Of a DNA stretch of 23,340 nt, positions 22,362 through 23,340 are shown piece by piece. Positions within the stretch are counted from its first letter, which is position 1. Every line of letters begins with the position of its first letter. The stretch comes from a virus. The notes under the pieces are model-generated. The model had not been told where the DNA came from and ran no database searches. It worked only from the letters and a program-made list of their open reading frames with translations. The DNA is taken from IMG/VR virus record IMGVR_UViG_3300044632_002453, positions 1-23,340 of that record. One strand, 5' to 3'. The position numbers were made by a program, and so were the translations under genes.

Positions 22362-23000
22362 TTAAGCTTCTAAAGTTTCTATTTTTTCAAAATCAACTCC
22401 TTCTTCAAAAGTAGCTACCCAGTCTTGAATATCTGCTGATAAATTTTTACCTGTCGCATCGTAATAATTGAATATCTTACTAATTGCTCCGATAAGTAAA
22501 AGAACTTCTGAGAAAAGATAAGAATCTTTTGTCAAACCTTTTACAGTATGCTTAGAGATGAGGTGGTAGATATAGGTTACTTCAGTCGCGTTTACAGAGT
22601 AAGGAATGTATTCATTTGATGAATATTTTGTTGATTTCATTGAATTAAAAAGTTCTTTTAATTCAATTGCGAAAAAAACTGAATTTACATCATAATCTAA
22701 CTTATGAAGAACTAGATCAGTTAAGAATTTCCACTGTTCTTTATTTAAGTAAAAGTTATATTTTGCTGATTCTAAATCTGTAATATAAATTTTCCAAAGT
22801 CTTTGAGATTCTAAATAAAGACTATCTTTTTCTTCATTCGTTTTTCCTTTACCTGTATTATTTTTAATGAAGTTGTAAATTCCTTCAATGTCTGAGTCTA
22901 ATTTTTGCTCATTTTCATTGTTAATTAGAAGATACTCGTGTTCTTCTTTTTTAAAACCTACTTCAGGTTTAACTACGTTAGTTTCAATTTTTCTACTCAT
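22362..23000 (-). CDS. Hypothetical helical phage protein
   Basis: The 212-aa protein starts MSRKIETNVVKPEVGF. It has a charged N-terminus, then long helices (YLESQRLWKIYITDLESAKY, FLTDLVLHKLDYDVNSVFF) and a C-terminal QDWVATFEEGVDFEKIETLEA. There is no clear membrane segment or signal peptide. It starts 18 nt after the stop of the 83/81-aa gene and lacks its own box, so it is the last gene of a minus operon that enters from beyond the window. No family is recognised; a structural role is possible given the neighbourhood but unproved. Confidence 0.78.
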   Translation of the reverse strand: MSRKIETNVVKPEVGFKKEEHEYLLINNENEQKLDSDIEGIYNFIKNNTGKGKTNEEKDSLYLESQRLWKIYITDLESAKYNFYLNKEQWKFLTDLVLHKLDYDVNSVFFAIELKELFNSMKSTKYSSNEYIPYSVNATEVTYIYHLISKHTVKGLTKDSYLFSEVLLLIGAISKIFNYYDATGKNLSADIQDWVATFEEGVDFEKIETLEA

Positions 23001-23018
23001 TTTTATTTTAATTTTTTT

Positions 23019-23264
23019 TTATCCTTTAATAACATTTGTTGATGTTATATCAAATAATTCATCTAAAGATGAAAGTTTATCTTTAGCATCTGTGTATTTT
23101 TCTACCCAAATATTGAACTCTGTCATTAAGTCAGAATGTTCACCTATTCCAGTGATGTTGTTTGAGTAAAGAGCTAAATTTGCTTTAGCTTCTTGTATTT
23201 CTGCTGAATATTTAGCTCTAAGTGCTGAAATATAGTTTTTTCCTAATTCTGTTGTTTTAATCAT
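23019..23264 (-). CDS. Small helical hypothetical protein
   Basis: From the ATG at 23264 the product has 81 residues, starting MIKTTELGKNYISALRAKYS. A TTG two codons earlier (23270) is a less likely start. The protein is almost entirely helical (AEIQEAKANLALY, WVEKYTDAKDKLSSLDELF). The ATG begins 3 nt after the stop of the partial gene upstream, and the stop is 18 nt before the next ATG, so it is an operon gene. Function is unknown. Confidence 0.78.
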   Translation of the reverse strand: MIKTTELGKNYISALRAKYSAEIQEAKANLALYSNNITGIGEHSDLMTEFNIWVEKYTDAKDKLSSLDELFDITSTNVIKG

Positions 23265-23266
23265 AA

Positions 23267-23340
23267 TCAAATAATAAATTCTTCGTCTTGAGCGTCTTTT
23301 TGTTGCTCCTGATATAACTCTTCTACTTTGTTCGCTCTTG
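23267..23340 (-). CDS. C-terminal end of an upstream minus-strand gene (partial)
   Basis: The minus strand is open from the window edge to TGA at 23269-23267, reading RANKVEELYQEQQKDAQDEE and ending FII. The acidic, Gln-rich, helical tail and the tight junction to the next ATG (3 nt) support a real gene end. Only about 24 codons are visible and the protein cannot be identified. Its base composition is slightly more GC-rich than its neighbours. Confidence 0.55.
   Translation of the reverse strand, partial: RANKVEELYQEQQKDAQDEEFII

Overview
The window is a strongly AT-rich segment of a large contractile-tailed phage (myovirus) with T4-type morphogenesis genes. Recognisable T4 homologues are the tail sheath (gp18-like, 5162-9115), a gp26-type baseplate hub protein (9245-10183), the tail tube (gp19-like, 10477-11097, minus strand) and the recombination nuclease gp47/SbcD (11604-12728). 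Start codons are preceded by A/T-only leaders with almost no Shine-Dalgarno sequence, which suggests a Bacteroidota (for example flavobacterial) host. That host assignment is inference.

Layout. (1) 1-1569, minus strand: small accessory genes. These are a conserved HAD-like phage protein interrupted by an in-frame TAA, a four-Cys zinc-ribbon protein, an unknown protein, and a W/G-repeat protein. (2) 1776-10415, plus strand: a large repeat-containing protein of unknown function, a coiled-coil protein, a double-length tail sheath, the gp26-like hub protein, and a +1-overlapping ORF at the hub gene's 3' end. (3) 10477-11097, minus: tail tube, converging on the hub genes across a palindromic terminator. 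(4) 11219-12904, plus: a zinc-ribbon/DUF723-like protein, gp47-like nuclease, and a 57-aa ORF. (5) 13018-15544, minus: six small genes, mostly tightly packed. Five of them begin with a similar Lys/aromatic N-terminal tag ending in Glu, which resembles the T4 capsid-targeting propeptide. One gene (DUF551) is bracketed by 42-bp direct repeats. (6) 15615-22318, plus: a 1972-aa tail/baseplate protein with an embedded beta-propeller and sugar-binding-like motifs, then a nucleotidyltransferase-like 256-aa protein. (7) 22362-23340, minus: small helical proteins of unknown function.

Transcription appears to switch strand several times within the late genes. Most transcription units start with a TATATA box 20-27 nt before the first start codon, on both strands, while downstream operon genes lack it. 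Convergent units end in GC-stem/U-tract hairpins, several of them bidirectional. The region supplies tail tube, sheath, hub and baseplate parts. The tagged cluster may encode internal head proteins that are packaged with the DNA and enter the host at infection.

The most notable features are the shared head-targeting-like tag, a ten-Cys cluster in one tagged protein, the GC-rich hairpin with a perfect SD in its loop where the hub gene overlaps its +1-frame partner, the direct-repeat cassette, and the in-frame stop in the first gene. No tRNA, CRISPR, transposase or integrase was seen, and no gene-free stretch exceeds 300 bases.
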